A stretch of 64,000 nt of DNA. It comes from Exilibacterium tricleocarpae. Lineage in GTDB: Bacteria; Pseudomonadota; Gammaproteobacteria; Pseudomonadales; Cellvibrionaceae. The position numbers were made by a program, and so were the translations under genes. Below, one piece after another: positions 1 to 8,501 of the stretch. The stretch is taken from assembly GCF_007004655.1 (NCBI RefSeq), contig NZ_ML660091.1, positions 186,001 to 250,000 on the forward strand, given 5' to 3'. Under the pieces are notes generated by a model. It did no database searches, was not told the origin of the DNA, and was given only the letters and a program-made list of their open reading frames with translations. Position 1 is the stretch's first letter; the number at the start of each line of letters is the position of its first letter.

Positions 1-204
1 CACTGGAACGGGTACTGCGGCAATTTTGGGGCCGCCGGTGTAAAACCCGATCTGGTTGAGGCTGATGGCCTGCTCGGGCGCGGTGGGTACACCCCCGCCT
101 ACCGGTGCCGCGGGATCGGCGCCGGACGAACTGCCGCCGCCGCAGGCGGCGAGACAGGCAACAACAAGGGGGCAGGCAATCAAGCACAGTATTCGATGAT
201 TCAC
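1..204 (-). CDS. N-terminal fragment of exported lipoprotein, GH9-type (cellulase) Ig-like domain
   Basis: Only the first 68 codons are in the window; the gene runs off the left edge. Reading starts at a GTG at 204 with TGGAG about 8 nt upstream. The product begins with a hydrophobic signal (IACPLVVACLAAC) and a lipobox-like LAAC followed by a Gly/Ser/Pro-rich linker, so it is probably an outer-membrane or periplasmic lipoprotein. After the linker comes ISLNQIGFYTGGPKIAAVP, which resembles the opening strand of the Ig-like domain before GH9 catalytic domains (CelD_N: NQxGYxPxxxKxAxV). The catalytic domain is not visible, so the glycosidase call is inference; another Ig-domain protein is possible. 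Confidence 0.6.
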   Translation of the reverse strand, partial: MNHRILCLIACPLVVACLAACGGGSSSGADPAAPVGGGVPTAPEQAISLNQIGFYTGGPKIAAVPVPV

Positions 205-472
205 GGTAATCACTCCAGCGGACTCCAATCCGGTGCAACTAACTAATGGGCGCTATTCAGTATCATTATTCACTGCCTCTGGACGACCTGCGGCGCTGCG
301 GCTGTGGTCCGGCGTTCAGCGACGGTGAAGCCGGGTACCGGCGCGGCGTCTAGTGCCATTTTGCCATCATGCTAACGAGCCCGCCGGCGCCGGTCGTCCC
401 AGATTGTGCAAAACACCGAAACTGGGGCGTTCCGGGCGGGCCACTTACCCGCCCGGGCCGGCGGCGGGGGTG

Positions 473-1621
473 TCAGGGGTTGAGGTGGGCCCGGCGGTAC
501 TCCGATGGGGACACGCCGGCAATGCGCTTGAAGAAACGGTGAAAGGCGGATTTACTGTTGAAGCCGGAGCGGTGCAGAATATCCAGAATGGTGGCGTCCC
601 GGTATTGTTCCAAGGCCAGCAGACGCTGTGCCTCCTCGACCCGATACTTGTTGATAAACTCGAAAAAATTGGCATTGAAATGGGCGTTGATCACCTGCGA
701 GGTATCACGACTGCTCAAACCGATGCGCCGGGCAAATTGTTCGATGGTGATATTGTGTTCCAGGTACAGCTTGGCGTCTCGGATACCGCCCTCGACTTTG
801 TCGATAGCGCTTGCCGGCAGTGCCGGGCTGGCCGCTTTTTTATCCGGGTCCTGATGCCGACCGTCCTCCGGCGCGGTGACCGCAGCCAGCCGGCGGGCAT
901 AGAACAGGCTGTAGACAAACAGCAGGTTGACCATGATAAAAGCCAGATAATTGTCGACAATGCCAAAGGCATCGGATAGCCGCAGGGCTATCCGGCCGCC
1001 GATCAGGTGAGTCAACAGCGACCAGGCCCAGTGCACGAGATACCCCATCGCCAGGATATTGGCCCAGCCGGCACCCATTTCACCGAGGTCGGAGTAGTGG
1101 TTCATCAGGGTGGTGCTGACATGGCGCACAGTGTAGACACAAACCACAGCATAGATAACCGGCAGCAGCTTCAACGTCGTCCACAACCACAGCACCGCCT
1201 GGCTCTTCACGGGGTTGGTGCTCCCCGACAAGTCGCCGGCATCGATGCCGAAATACGCGATGGCCGCCACTGCCAGCAGCGCCGGCACCAGATGGGCGCA
1301 GTGGCGGTAATCGAAGGTAAAGGCCGGTAGGCAGATCGAGCGCAGGTAGAAATACAGCGCCGGCCCTTTCAGCAGATAGGACGCCGCCAGTGCCAGCGGC
1401 AGCCATGTCTGGTTGCGCAGCGGAAGGTCCTGCAGGGCTTCGCTCCAAAGCACCAGGGTGCTGGCGGTATTGATAAAAATCAACAGGAAAAACCCACTCA
1501 ACAAATAGTGGGACAACCGCCTTTGGGTGAGAATCAACCTCTGCAGTAGCGCCAGCAGTATGCAGGCGTTCATCGTCATGATCAGGACGATATCGTGGAT
1601 GTTAAACAGGTGGCTTTTCAT
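473..1621 (-). CDS. AraC-family transcriptional regulator with multi-pass membrane N-terminus
   Basis: The 382-aa protein has about seven hydrophobic segments in its first 245 residues (roughly 12-30, 38-60, 68-93, 107-127, 145-165, 188-210, 220-242), a hydrophilic linker, and a C-terminal AraC double helix-turn-helix (about 285-380) with FARRIGLSSRDTSQVINAHF and the family signature GFNSKSAFHRFFKRIAGVSPSEYR. This 7TM-AraC architecture is known among membrane-tethered regulators, though the signal sensed is usually unknown. It lies 145 nt downstream of the last gene of a nine-gene catabolic operon in the same direction, so it may be co-transcribed or have its own promoter. Its target is not evident. 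Confidence 0.85.
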   Translation of the reverse strand: MKSHLFNIHDIVLIMTMNACILLALLQRLILTQRRLSHYLLSGFFLLIFINTASTLVLWSEALQDLPLRNQTWLPLALAASYLLKGPALYFYLRSICLPAFTFDYRHCAHLVPALLAVAAIAYFGIDAGDLSGSTNPVKSQAVLWLWTTLKLLPVIYAVVCVYTVRHVSTTLMNHYSDLGEMGAGWANILAMGYLVHWAWSLLTHLIGGRIALRLSDAFGIVDNYLAFIMVNLLFVYSLFYARRLAAVTAPEDGRHQDPDKKAASPALPASAIDKVEGGIRDAKLYLEHNITIEQFARRIGLSSRDTSQVINAHFNANFFEFINKYRVEEAQRLLALEQYRDATILDILHRSGFNSKSAFHRFFKRIAGVSPSEYRRAHLNP

Positions 1622-1766
1622 GCAGACAGCTCATCGACCCCGCGCAGCCGGGCGGACCTCACTGCCTCCAGCTCCCCTGGGGCTTATGATGCTTATGATC
1701 CCGGTGCCTTACCAGTATATAGTTCCGCACCTTATGCTATTACCCGGCGGTCTGTCGATACCCCCG

Positions 1767-2771
1767 TTACCCCTCCTCCGCTATTTTCACCAGTGCCTTG
1801 CCCAGGTTCTCGCCGCGCATCAGGCGGCAAAACGCCACCGGCGCCGCCGCCAGTCCCGCGGCGATATCTTCGCGCATTTGCAGGCGTCCATCGCGGACAT
1901 AGGGAAGGCAGGCATTGATGAACTCGGCGCGCCGGGGCTCAAAATCATATACCACCAACCCGTGTACCCGGGCCCGGGCCTTGATCCAGAGCCCGGGCTC
2001 GGGCCCCGCTGCCCGGGTATTGCTGTTGTACTCGGCCATCAGGCCGCAGAGAATAACCCGGGCACCCACCGCCAGGCGCTGTGAGGCAAGCTGCAGTATC
2101 TCGCCGCCCACCAGATCGAAAAAGATATCGATCCCTTGGGGACAGAGCTGATCCAGTCGCGCGGCAATATCCTCGGTGCGGCGGTTGATACAGGCGTCGT
2201 AACCCAGTTCATCGACCGCGTAGCGACATTTCTCGTCGGAGCCGGCAATGCCGATCACGCGGCAGCCGTGAATCTTGGCCAACTGCCCGGCGGTGGCGCC
2301 GACGCCACCGATAGCGGCAGGGATCACCACCACGTCGCCGGCCCGCGGCTCGGCCTGCCAGATCAGTCCGGCATAGGCGGTCAAACCGGGCATTCCCAGG
2401 ACCGACAGTGCGTAAGAGACGGGTTGGATCGCCTCGTCTACCCGGTATAACTCCCCTGCCCCGTGTACTGAATAAGACTGCCAACCGCCAAAGCAACGCA
2501 CGGTGTCACCGGCTGCAAAGCCGGGGTGCCGGGATTCCACCACCCGGCTCACCGTCTCCCCGCGCATGACCTCGCCCGGCGCCACCGCGCCGGACAGGTG
2601 GCGTCCGGCGATCTGGCTGCGCATGTAAGGATCGAGGGACAGATACAGGGTTTGGCACAGCACCTCGCCCGCCGCCGGCTGCGGCCGCGCGGCGGTCACC
2701 ACGGTGAAGTCTTCCGGCACCGGCACGCCCGCCGGATTGCGGGCCAGCTGCACTTGCAGATTATCGTTCAT
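1767..2771 (-). CDS. NADP-dependent medium-chain oxidoreductase, CurA-like
   Basis: This 334-aa zinc-free MDR protein resembles curcumin/prostaglandin reductases, which reduce the C=C bond of alpha,beta-unsaturated carbonyls with NADPH. LSLDPYMRSQI and GMPGLTAYAGL are typical of that subgroup, and the Rossmann loop reads AAIGGVGATAGQLAKIHGCRVIG (residues about 150-172). No structural-zinc cysteines are seen. Its ATG lies 12 nt downstream of the preceding VOC gene, so it should be translated from the same message; it is the last enzyme of the operon starting at 9212. In this context it probably reduces an enone or enoate pathway intermediate; the substrate is unknown. Confidence 0.85.
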   Translation of the reverse strand: MNDNLQVQLARNPAGVPVPEDFTVVTAARPQPAAGEVLCQTLYLSLDPYMRSQIAGRHLSGAVAPGEVMRGETVSRVVESRHPGFAAGDTVRCFGGWQSYSVHGAGELYRVDEAIQPVSYALSVLGMPGLTAYAGLIWQAEPRAGDVVVIPAAIGGVGATAGQLAKIHGCRVIGIAGSDEKCRYAVDELGYDACINRRTEDIAARLDQLCPQGIDIFFDLVGGEILQLASQRLAVGARVILCGLMAEYNSNTRAAGPEPGLWIKARARVHGLVVYDFEPRRAEFINACLPYVRDGRLQMREDIAAGLAAAPVAFCRLMRGENLGKALVKIAEEG

Positions 2772-2783
2772 AGGCTTGTCTCA

Positions 2784-3347
2784 TCACTTTTCAAGGCCGG
2801 CCGGCGCGTCGAGAATCTTATTGATTTCGATCCAGTAGCCGTTCGGATCGCGGATCATCGACTGCATCACGGCGATGGTGCCGCCACTGGCCCGCGGGTA
2901 CTCGATCCGCTCCGGCGGACTGATCACTTCCAATCCGGGCACCGCCACAACCTTCGGCCACACCTGTTGCAGATTGTCCGCGTTGATCACCACAATAGGA
3001 TCGCCCGGCACCGGCACGTCGAAACGATCCCGATGCTCGGGCTTGACCGGTGCCATATACTGTAACAACCCCAGCACGCCGATAAAATCGTCGTTGGCCC
3101 GCAACAGTACCAGGCGACGTTTTTTATAATTTTCGGTGTCCTTTGGATCACCGGATTCGAGTACCTGGTCGTAGATGACTTTCATCCCCAGCGCATCGCG
3201 GTAAAGTGGCAGCGACGCCCCGGCGTCCTTGACGATAAATGTTGTGCGGCGCACATCCACCGGGATACGCTCGGCCTCGGGCACCGGTTTGGCCGCGGCG
3301 GCGGTTGCCAGTGTCCAGATAATGACTGCAACAACGATTGTTTTCAT
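2784..3347 (-). CDS. Exported VOC (glyoxalase/dioxygenase-fold) protein
   Basis: The 187-aa product begins with a cleavable signal peptide (MKTIVVAVIIWTLATAAAAKP, cleavage near residue 19-20), and GGGAGAAACCC precedes the ATG. The mature part is a single VOC module: TTFIVKDAGASLPLYRDALGMKV opens the fold, and IRDPNGYWIEINKIL near the end has the typical DPNGYxIE strand with the metal-ligand Glu. VOC proteins include lyases, isomerases, epimerases and extradiol dioxygenases; this short form gives no finer call. Most are cytoplasmic, so a periplasmic one is unusual. It sits in an operon between an unknown gene and the CurA-like reductase with gaps of 36 and 12 nt. Confidence 0.8.
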   Translation of the reverse strand: MKTIVVAVIIWTLATAAAAKPVPEAERIPVDVRRTTFIVKDAGASLPLYRDALGMKVIYDQVLESGDPKDTENYKKRRLVLLRANDDFIGVLGLLQYMAPVKPEHRDRFDVPVPGDPIVVINADNLQQVWPKVVAVPGLEVISPPERIEYPRASGGTIAVMQSMIRDPNGYWIEINKILDAPAGLEK

Positions 3348-3383
3348 AGGGTTTCTCCCGTTGCCCGTGCGGACCGGCGCCCT

Positions 3384-4103
3384 TCAGCCCCGCTCCAGTT
3401 CGACCAGTTCATAGTGAGTCTGCATATAACCGCCGGCGCCGGCGCGCAATAAAAGATAATCGTCATCGGCGCTGCACCAGATATCGTACGGGGGGTGTTC
3501 CTCCGGCAGGCTGCCGGCAGTATCGGTCACCTGGAAGTGCCGGGCGGCAAAGGTTCCGGCGCCGACGGTGATCTCCTCTTCGCCGATATAGACGATGCCG
3601 AAACCGGCCGGAAACAACTGCGGCCCGGTGGCGCCGCGGTGATCCGGCGAGGTCAGCAACAGGTCGGACTGCATTTGCTTGCCGGGGCCCCGGGCCAGAT
3701 CGTAGAGTCGCATCAGCAGCGCGTCGCCGGCGATGGGGTGCGCCTGCAGCCAGCGCACCGGGCGCTGCAGATCGAGGCGTTGGTGCAGGCGCCCGTCGCG
3801 CCGGTTGTGGGTTTCACACTCGGCATAAGTCTCGGTAAACCGCATCCAACCACTGCCTTCGAAACGGTCGCCGACACTCAGCCGCACGCTGCAATCGATA
3901 GGGCGGGCGTCGCTGTGGTGCAGCGACAGGCACACGTCGCGCACGACATTGGGCGCGTCGTCAATTTCGCAATGGGCCAGCAGCACATCGGTGCCGTCGG
4001 CCTGTTGGGTGAGGGTAAAATACTCGCGGCCGCGCTCGGCATCCACCTGCTCCGGCTTCTTACTGGTGTAGAGGATCTTTCCTCGCAGGGTGCGGTGGTT
4101 CAT
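3384..4103 (-). CDS. Uncharacterised beta-rich protein
   Basis: The 239-aa product has no signal peptide or membrane segment that I can see and matches no family I can name with confidence. It is rich in predicted strands; the C-terminal half (ITVGAGTFAARHFQV, then YDIWCSADDDYLLLRA, then YMQTHYELVEL) has the rhythm of DUF3108/LolA-like beta sheets, in which a threaded 'GxFxxxxF' strand precedes a 'W-D-Y' strand. AGGAA lies 7 nt before the ATG. It is the seventh gene of the operon, with gaps of 33 and 36 nt to the GST and VOC genes, so a role in the same pathway is likely, perhaps binding a hydrophobic ligand. Function is unknown. Confidence 0.7.
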   Translation of the reverse strand: MNHRTLRGKILYTSKKPEQVDAERGREYFTLTQQADGTDVLLAHCEIDDAPNVVRDVCLSLHHSDARPIDCSVRLSVGDRFEGSGWMRFTETYAECETHNRRDGRLHQRLDLQRPVRWLQAHPIAGDALLMRLYDLARGPGKQMQSDLLLTSPDHRGATGPQLFPAGFGIVYIGEEEITVGAGTFAARHFQVTDTAGSLPEEHPPYDIWCSADDDYLLLRAGAGGYMQTHYELVELERG

Positions 4104-4136
4104 GGTGGTTCCTGTTGTTTCGGTGTGTCGACGCTT

Positions 4137-4796
4137 TCAGGGTACCGGTTTTTGCAGCGTATCAGTAAAAGCGCGAAATGCGGTGTCCATCTCTCCCATC
4201 GCACGACTGACTTCCGGGTCCTCATTAACCTGGGTCCACCAGCTTTGCACCCGTTCGAAACCGCCGGCAATATCTGCCGCGCCGAATTGCTGCGCCAAAG
4301 CCAGGACGTACCAGAACGTCGGTGCCAGTACCAGATCACCCAAGTGCAGCGACCGCTGCGATAATGGCACGTCAGCCGCCAGCCAACGGTCCAGCTTGTC
4401 CAACTCGTTGCGCACAATATCCATCTGCCGGCCGGTGTCGACGCCGGTGTCCGAGAGCAGCAAAGCGCGAAACAGCGGCGCCAGGGCCGGACCGAGGTGC
4501 GTATCGGTAAAACAGCTCAACACCCGCATGCGGGCCGTCGCCAGCGGTTCTTGCGGGCGCAGTGGCGGTGCCGGAAAACTGTCTTCCAGGTACTCCATGA
4601 TCGCCACCGATTCCGGCAGGTGGTCACCGTTGTCCAGCGCCAGCAAGGGTATCTTGGCCAGCGGAAAGGCCTGCAGAAACGCCGGTGTTTTGCGCGGCAC
4701 CGGCGACTCTGTCATGGTGATCGGCAGACCTTTTTTGCGAATCTGTATACGCACCCGCGCGGCATAGGGCGAGTGATCAATATTGACCAGTTGCAT
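4137..4796 (-). CDS. Glutathione S-transferase family protein
   Basis: The 219-aa length fits a canonical cytosolic GST. The N-terminal thioredoxin fold (about 1-78) contains SPYAARVRIQIRKKGL, a cis-proline region FPLAKIPLLALDNGD, and the glutathione-binding ESVAIMEYLEDSFP. An all-helical C-terminal domain follows. The presumed catalytic residue is the Ser or Tyr in DHSPYAARVR. Such enzymes conjugate glutathione to electrophiles or isomerise them (maleylpyruvate/maleylacetoacetate isomerases). In an operon with a CoA-transferase, a cupin and a reductase, either isomerisation or detoxification of an intermediate is plausible. AGGAG lies 11 nt upstream of the ATG. Confidence 0.88.
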   Translation of the reverse strand: MQLVNIDHSPYAARVRIQIRKKGLPITMTESPVPRKTPAFLQAFPLAKIPLLALDNGDHLPESVAIMEYLEDSFPAPPLRPQEPLATARMRVLSCFTDTHLGPALAPLFRALLLSDTGVDTGRQMDIVRNELDKLDRWLAADVPLSQRSLHLGDLVLAPTFWYVLALAQQFGAADIAGGFERVQSWWTQVNEDPEVSRAMGEMDTAFRAFTDTLQKPVP

Positions 4797-4826
4797 GGTT
4801 GTCGCTGCTCCTGTTTTGCACCGCGG

Positions 4827-5849
4827 TCAGTCGTGCCGGTGACCGTGTTCATGGCTATGACTGTGATCATGATCGCCATCATGACGGTGGTGGTGGCCGT
4901 GCCAGTGATGATGCTCTTTGCCGTCAGAGACCGCCGCCGCGGCGTGGTCGTAATCGGGACCGCGCCTGGCCATGGTCTGCTCGAAGTCCTGCGGGCTGTG
5001 CGGATGGTTATGATCCTTACTCATCATCCACCGGTACAACAGCGGGTCGCGCTGGTAAATGCGCGCCGCGGAGCGCGCCCGGTTCTCCACCGGCGTGGTC
5101 CAGGGGTTGTAGTGGAAGTGATTGAACAGCTTTGAATCCGTGCGCCCCAGGGCGATACAGCCGAACTCGCTGGCGAAAGCGCCGTGGTTGATATAAGCCG
5201 GGCGCCAGAAGTAACCGCCGGAAGGCAGGTCGCCAAACTGCATCATCCAGGAGGTGCCCCACAGGTGGTAAGACTCCTCGGCACAGTCGTGATAGGAAAT
5301 ATTGTCCTGGTAGAAATTGGGCGTCATGCAATACAAAAACGTCATCGCATGGGAGATGGGATTGTAGTTCAACAGTTTGATCATACAGCCGCTGGCCACG
5401 GAGGGTTTGGTCACATTGCCCACGGCCCAGGGAATATCCATATAGGAATCGATATCGTGGTAAAGGTCCACCTGGCTCAGCGGGTGGTGCTCGGTGGCTT
5501 CGACGTGGCTGGGTTCGCCGGTGTTGTACATCATTAACACCTGGGCGCCGCCGGTGCTGCTGAGCGCCGGCAACGCGTAACCGGCGGGCACAAAGAAATA
5601 GTGCCCTTTGCGCACCTTGCGCGCACCGACCTGCAGTTCGCCCTCGATGACGATCATCTCCAGTTCGGACCAGGAAAATCCCGGCGCCTGGCTGTAGCCG
5701 CCGTCAAATTGCACAGTCATGCTGCAGGCGCCGGTGTCGTTGTCCAGGCTGAGCATCTTGTAACCCATGCCGCGGCCAAAACCCGGCAGCAGCATGTTTT
5801 TAAAGTTAACATCGCGATCACAAAACGGTTCGATATGGGGACGGGCCAT
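4827..5849 (-). CDS. Bicupin protein with histidine-rich C-terminal tail
   Basis: This 340-aa protein contains two cupin-like halves. The first, about residues 40-115, has WSELEMIVIEGELQVGARKVRKGHYFFVPAGY; the second, about 180-250, has EESYHLWGTSW and GGYFWRPAYINHGAF. Cupins bind metal through His/Glu and include dioxygenases, isomerases and aminohydrolases. The last 30 residues are nearly half His with Asp, Glu and Gly (HHHWHGHHHRHDGDHDHS and onward), a plausible Ni, Zn or Co store. The same operon encodes a NicO/UreH-like membrane protein with a His-rich loop, supporting metal handling. GGAGAGAGATC precedes the ATG. The reaction is not identifiable. Confidence 0.75.
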   Translation of the reverse strand: MARPHIEPFCDRDVNFKNMLLPGFGRGMGYKMLSLDNDTGACSMTVQFDGGYSQAPGFSWSELEMIVIEGELQVGARKVRKGHYFFVPAGYALPALSSTGGAQVLMMYNTGEPSHVEATEHHPLSQVDLYHDIDSYMDIPWAVGNVTKPSVASGCMIKLLNYNPISHAMTFLYCMTPNFYQDNISYHDCAEESYHLWGTSWMMQFGDLPSGGYFWRPAYINHGAFASEFGCIALGRTDSKLFNHFHYNPWTTPVENRARSAARIYQRDPLLYRWMMSKDHNHPHSPQDFEQTMARRGPDYDHAAAAVSDGKEHHHWHGHHHRHDGDHDHSHSHEHGHRHD

Positions 5850-5896
5850 GATCTCTCTCCAAATAGGTCAATACGTCGGTTGCCGCTGTCGTGGGT

Positions 5897-6187
5897 TCAG
5901 TCGGTGTCGGTGCCGTGTTTCCACACCACGCGATCCCGGCGACCTTCAGGTTGTACCGGCAGATCTTCCGGTTTGATGCGGACCTTGTCGTCGCCGTCGG
6001 CGTTAAAACCGATGGTGCTGATGCGATCGAAAAACTCCCGGTACCAGATTTCACGCTGTGGCGCCAGGTCGCGCATCTGCTTTTCGATAGTCTGGAACCG
6101 CTGCTCCTGCGCGGCGACTTCCTCGTCGATCCAGGCCTGCGCCTCGGGCGTGCGCCGGTGCTCGATAAAGAGATTTTTAAATGTCAT
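5897..6187 (-). CDS. Small uncharacterised protein (96 aa)
   Basis: The gene has a strong ribosome-binding site (AGGAGCCGACC before ATG) and lies between the cupin gene (47 nt away) and the CoA-transferase gene (110 nt away) in the same operon. The product is hydrophilic and predicted helical through about residue 55 (AWIDEEVAAQEQRFQTIEKQ), then has a short charged C-terminal part (KPEDLPVQPEGRRDRVVW). It has no signal peptide, membrane segment or recognisable catalytic motif. It could be a small subunit or accessory protein of a neighbouring enzyme; I do not recognise the family. Confidence 0.65.
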   Translation of the reverse strand: MTFKNLFIEHRRTPEAQAWIDEEVAAQEQRFQTIEKQMRDLAPQREIWYREFFDRISTIGFNADGDDKVRIKPEDLPVQPEGRRDRVVWKHGTDTD

Positions 6188-6297
6188 GGTCGGCTCCTGT
6201 CGTTAAAACAAACTGAAAACAAGTGGGAAACAACTGTTTTGACAAGGCGGCGTTTTACCGCCACCAGCCCGCAGTCACTTGCGGCGACCCTAAACGG

Positions 6298-7494
6298 TCA
6301 CCTGATTGTCGTAATACCGGCGGCAGCCAGCGCCTCGATCTGCTCGGGGCTGTAGCCCGCCGCGCGCAAAACATCCCGGCTGTTTTCGCCCAGCGCCGGG
6401 GCCAGACTGCGAATCTCGGCCGGCGTCTTCTCGAAATTGATCGGCGGTTTACTCATGCGCAGAGTGCCCTCGGTGGGGTGTTCGAACAATTGCCAGAACC
6501 CCGAGGCTTTCAGGTGCGGATCGTCGATCAAGCCATCGAGGGTGTTGACCACCATCATCGGGACATTGGTCTCCCCCAGCAGGTCGATCCACGCCTGTGT
6601 GGTTTTGGTGGCGATCACCTCAGCGGTGGCGGCGTAGCTGGCGTCGATATTGTTCAGCCGCTCGCGCATATTGATAAACCGCGGGTCTGCCAGCAGGTCG
6701 GGACGTCCGGCGCACTCGCAGAAGGTTTTCCAGTGGTTGTCCCAATAGGGCAAGACCGCCAGGTAACCGTCTTGGGTCTTGTAAGGGCGGCGCTGTTGAC
6801 TCATCAGGCGAGTGTAACCCGCCTGCCCGATCGGCGGTTCGAACGTCAGTCCCCAGAGATGTTCGGTCATCACGTAAGACACCATGCTTTCGAACATGGG
6901 CACCTCGAGCGCCTGCCCCTCGCCGCTGCGCTCGCGGTGAAACAGTGCCGCCAGGACCGCCTGCACCACGGTCAGGGCGGTAGTTTTATCGGCGACAATA
7001 GTCGGCAGGTAACGGGGCTCACCCTCGACCATGCTTTGCAGCATGGCGATGCCGCTGGCGGCCTGGATTGAATCGTCGAGGGCGCCTTTGTCACCGTAGG
7101 GTCCGTCTTTGCTGTAACCGTAAGTGGCACAGTAAATAATCGTCGGGTTGCGCGCCTGTACCGCCTCGTAGTCGAGTCCCAACCGCTGCATGGCCCGGGG
7201 GCGAAAATTGTGAATCAACACATCGACCCCGGCCGCCAGCCGCAAGGCCGCTTCCCTGCCCTCGGCCGCCTTTAAATCCAGCACGACACTCTGTTTATTG
7301 CGATTGCAGGTCAGGTAGAGAGAGCACATCTGTTTATCGTGACGGTGCGGCCCGAGGTTGCGATTGGTATCGCCGCCGGGCGGTTCGATCTTGATCACCT
7401 CGGCGCCCAGGTCGCCGAGCATCTGGCAGGCCCAGGGGCCCAGCACCACGCTGGTCAGCTCGAGGATGCGCACACCGGCTAGCGGTCCGGCCAT
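6298..7494 (-). CDS. CaiB/BaiF family (class III) CoA-transferase
   Basis: The 398-aa protein is full length for formyl-CoA:oxalate transferase-type enzymes, which move CoA between carboxylates through an aspartyl-CoA intermediate. It opens with MAGPLAGVRILELTSVVLGP and has GDLGAEVIKIEPPGGD. The CoA-binding HNFRPRAMQRLGLDYEAV is followed by YLPTIVADKTTALTVVQAVL, containing the candidate catalytic Asp. The N-terminal Asn/Arg cluster (LTCNRNKQSVVLDLK) is intact. It sits in the operon between the amidohydrolase-2 homologue (51 nt) and the 96-aa gene. It most likely activates a pathway acid to its CoA thioester; donor and acceptor are unknown. A second paralogue lies at 21225-22415. Confidence 0.92.
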   Translation of the reverse strand: MAGPLAGVRILELTSVVLGPWACQMLGDLGAEVIKIEPPGGDTNRNLGPHRHDKQMCSLYLTCNRNKQSVVLDLKAAEGREAALRLAAGVDVLIHNFRPRAMQRLGLDYEAVQARNPTIIYCATYGYSKDGPYGDKGALDDSIQAASGIAMLQSMVEGEPRYLPTIVADKTTALTVVQAVLAALFHRERSGEGQALEVPMFESMVSYVMTEHLWGLTFEPPIGQAGYTRLMSQQRRPYKTQDGYLAVLPYWDNHWKTFCECAGRPDLLADPRFINMRERLNNIDASYAATAEVIATKTTQAWIDLLGETNVPMMVVNTLDGLIDDPHLKASGFWQLFEHPTEGTLRMSKPPINFEKTPAEIRSLAPALGENSRDVLRAAGYSPEQIEALAAAGITTIR

Positions 7495-7545
7495 AACGTC
7501 GACTCCTGCAAACCTTTCCGGTGCGGGGCGGACCCCGCCGCCGGG

Positions 7546-8445
7546 TCAGGCAATTTTGTAGAGCTTTTGCACATTGTCGCGCAGAAATTTTCTGCGCACC
7601 CGGGGCTTGAGACCGAGCGCATCGATCTCACCGACCGTGCGTTCGAAGCGCAGCACCGGAAAGTCGGTGCCAAAAATAACTTTGTCCTGCCCGTAGGAAT
7701 TGATGTATTGCACCAGGCTCTGCGGCCAGTATTTGGGGCTGTGGGCATCGGTGCAGATATAGACGTTCTCGTGTTTCCAGGCCATGGCGATCATCTCGTC
7801 GTGCCAGGGAATACCCACGTGGGAGCCGATCAGTTTCAACTCCGGCAGATCGCAGGCAATATCGTCCAGGTAGATGGGGCGCCCGACGCTGCGGCAGCGC
7901 TGTTCCTTCGAATAAATCAGGGACTGGCCCACCTGCATTTGAACGGGAATATCCAGCTCGATGCACTTGGCATAGAACGGGTAGTATTTCGCGTGGTTGG
8001 GTGGCAGCTCAAACCAGTGCGGGTAGAGATGGGCACCGACGAAACCCATGTTTTCGACCGCGTCCACCAGTGCCCTGACACCGTCCATACCCTGGAATGG
8101 ATCGATTCCCGCCAGCCCGTAAAAGCGGCCGGGGTACTCGACACAGGCGCGGGCCACAATCTCGTAGGGCATATGGTAAGACCCCGGCAGGCCCGGCCGA
8201 CCGGTTTTGGCCGCCACCAGAAGACCTTTTTCAATACCTGCCGCATCCATCTGCGCCAGCATCGCGGTCAAAGGGATACCGCTGCTGTCGTGTTGGCCCT
8301 TGACCTTGCCGACGAAGAAATCGTCGGTCCAGTCCGGGCGTTGAGCCAGTGCCTCGGCGGTCCAGATATTGACTACGGCATCGATCGCGCCGTAGTCAGG
8401 ACGGTCATTGCGATCGTTATCGACACTGGCGTTCAAGTCACTCAT
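7546..8445 (-). CDS. Amidohydrolase-2 family protein lacking the HxH metal motif
   Basis: The 299-aa protein has the TIM-barrel layout of the Amidohydrolase_2 family (ACMSD/decarboxylase-like): GAHLYPHWFELPPNHAKYYP in the middle, LIGSHVGIPWHDEMIAMAWKHENVY, and a terminal IFGTDFPVLRFER with the conserved Asp. At strand 1, where the family has D-x-H-x-H, it reads IDAVVNIW (Val24 and Asn26), so the usual metal-binding pair is absent. It may be metal-free, bind metal differently, or act on another chemistry. GAGGCAGAGCG precedes the ATG. In the operon it lies between the membrane transporter-like gene and the CoA-transferase. Metal-dependent decarboxylation or amide hydrolysis should not be assumed. 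Confidence 0.8.
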   Translation of the reverse strand: MSDLNASVDNDRNDRPDYGAIDAVVNIWTAEALAQRPDWTDDFFVGKVKGQHDSSGIPLTAMLAQMDAAGIEKGLLVAAKTGRPGLPGSYHMPYEIVARACVEYPGRFYGLAGIDPFQGMDGVRALVDAVENMGFVGAHLYPHWFELPPNHAKYYPFYAKCIELDIPVQMQVGQSLIYSKEQRCRSVGRPIYLDDIACDLPELKLIGSHVGIPWHDEMIAMAWKHENVYICTDAHSPKYWPQSLVQYINSYGQDKVIFGTDFPVLRFERTVGEIDALGLKPRVRRKFLRDNVQKLYKIA

Positions 8446-8501
8446 CGCTCTGCCTCATTGCACTCTCAGCCGCTTTGCATCCGTGGTCACCAGTCTTCCC
8501 G

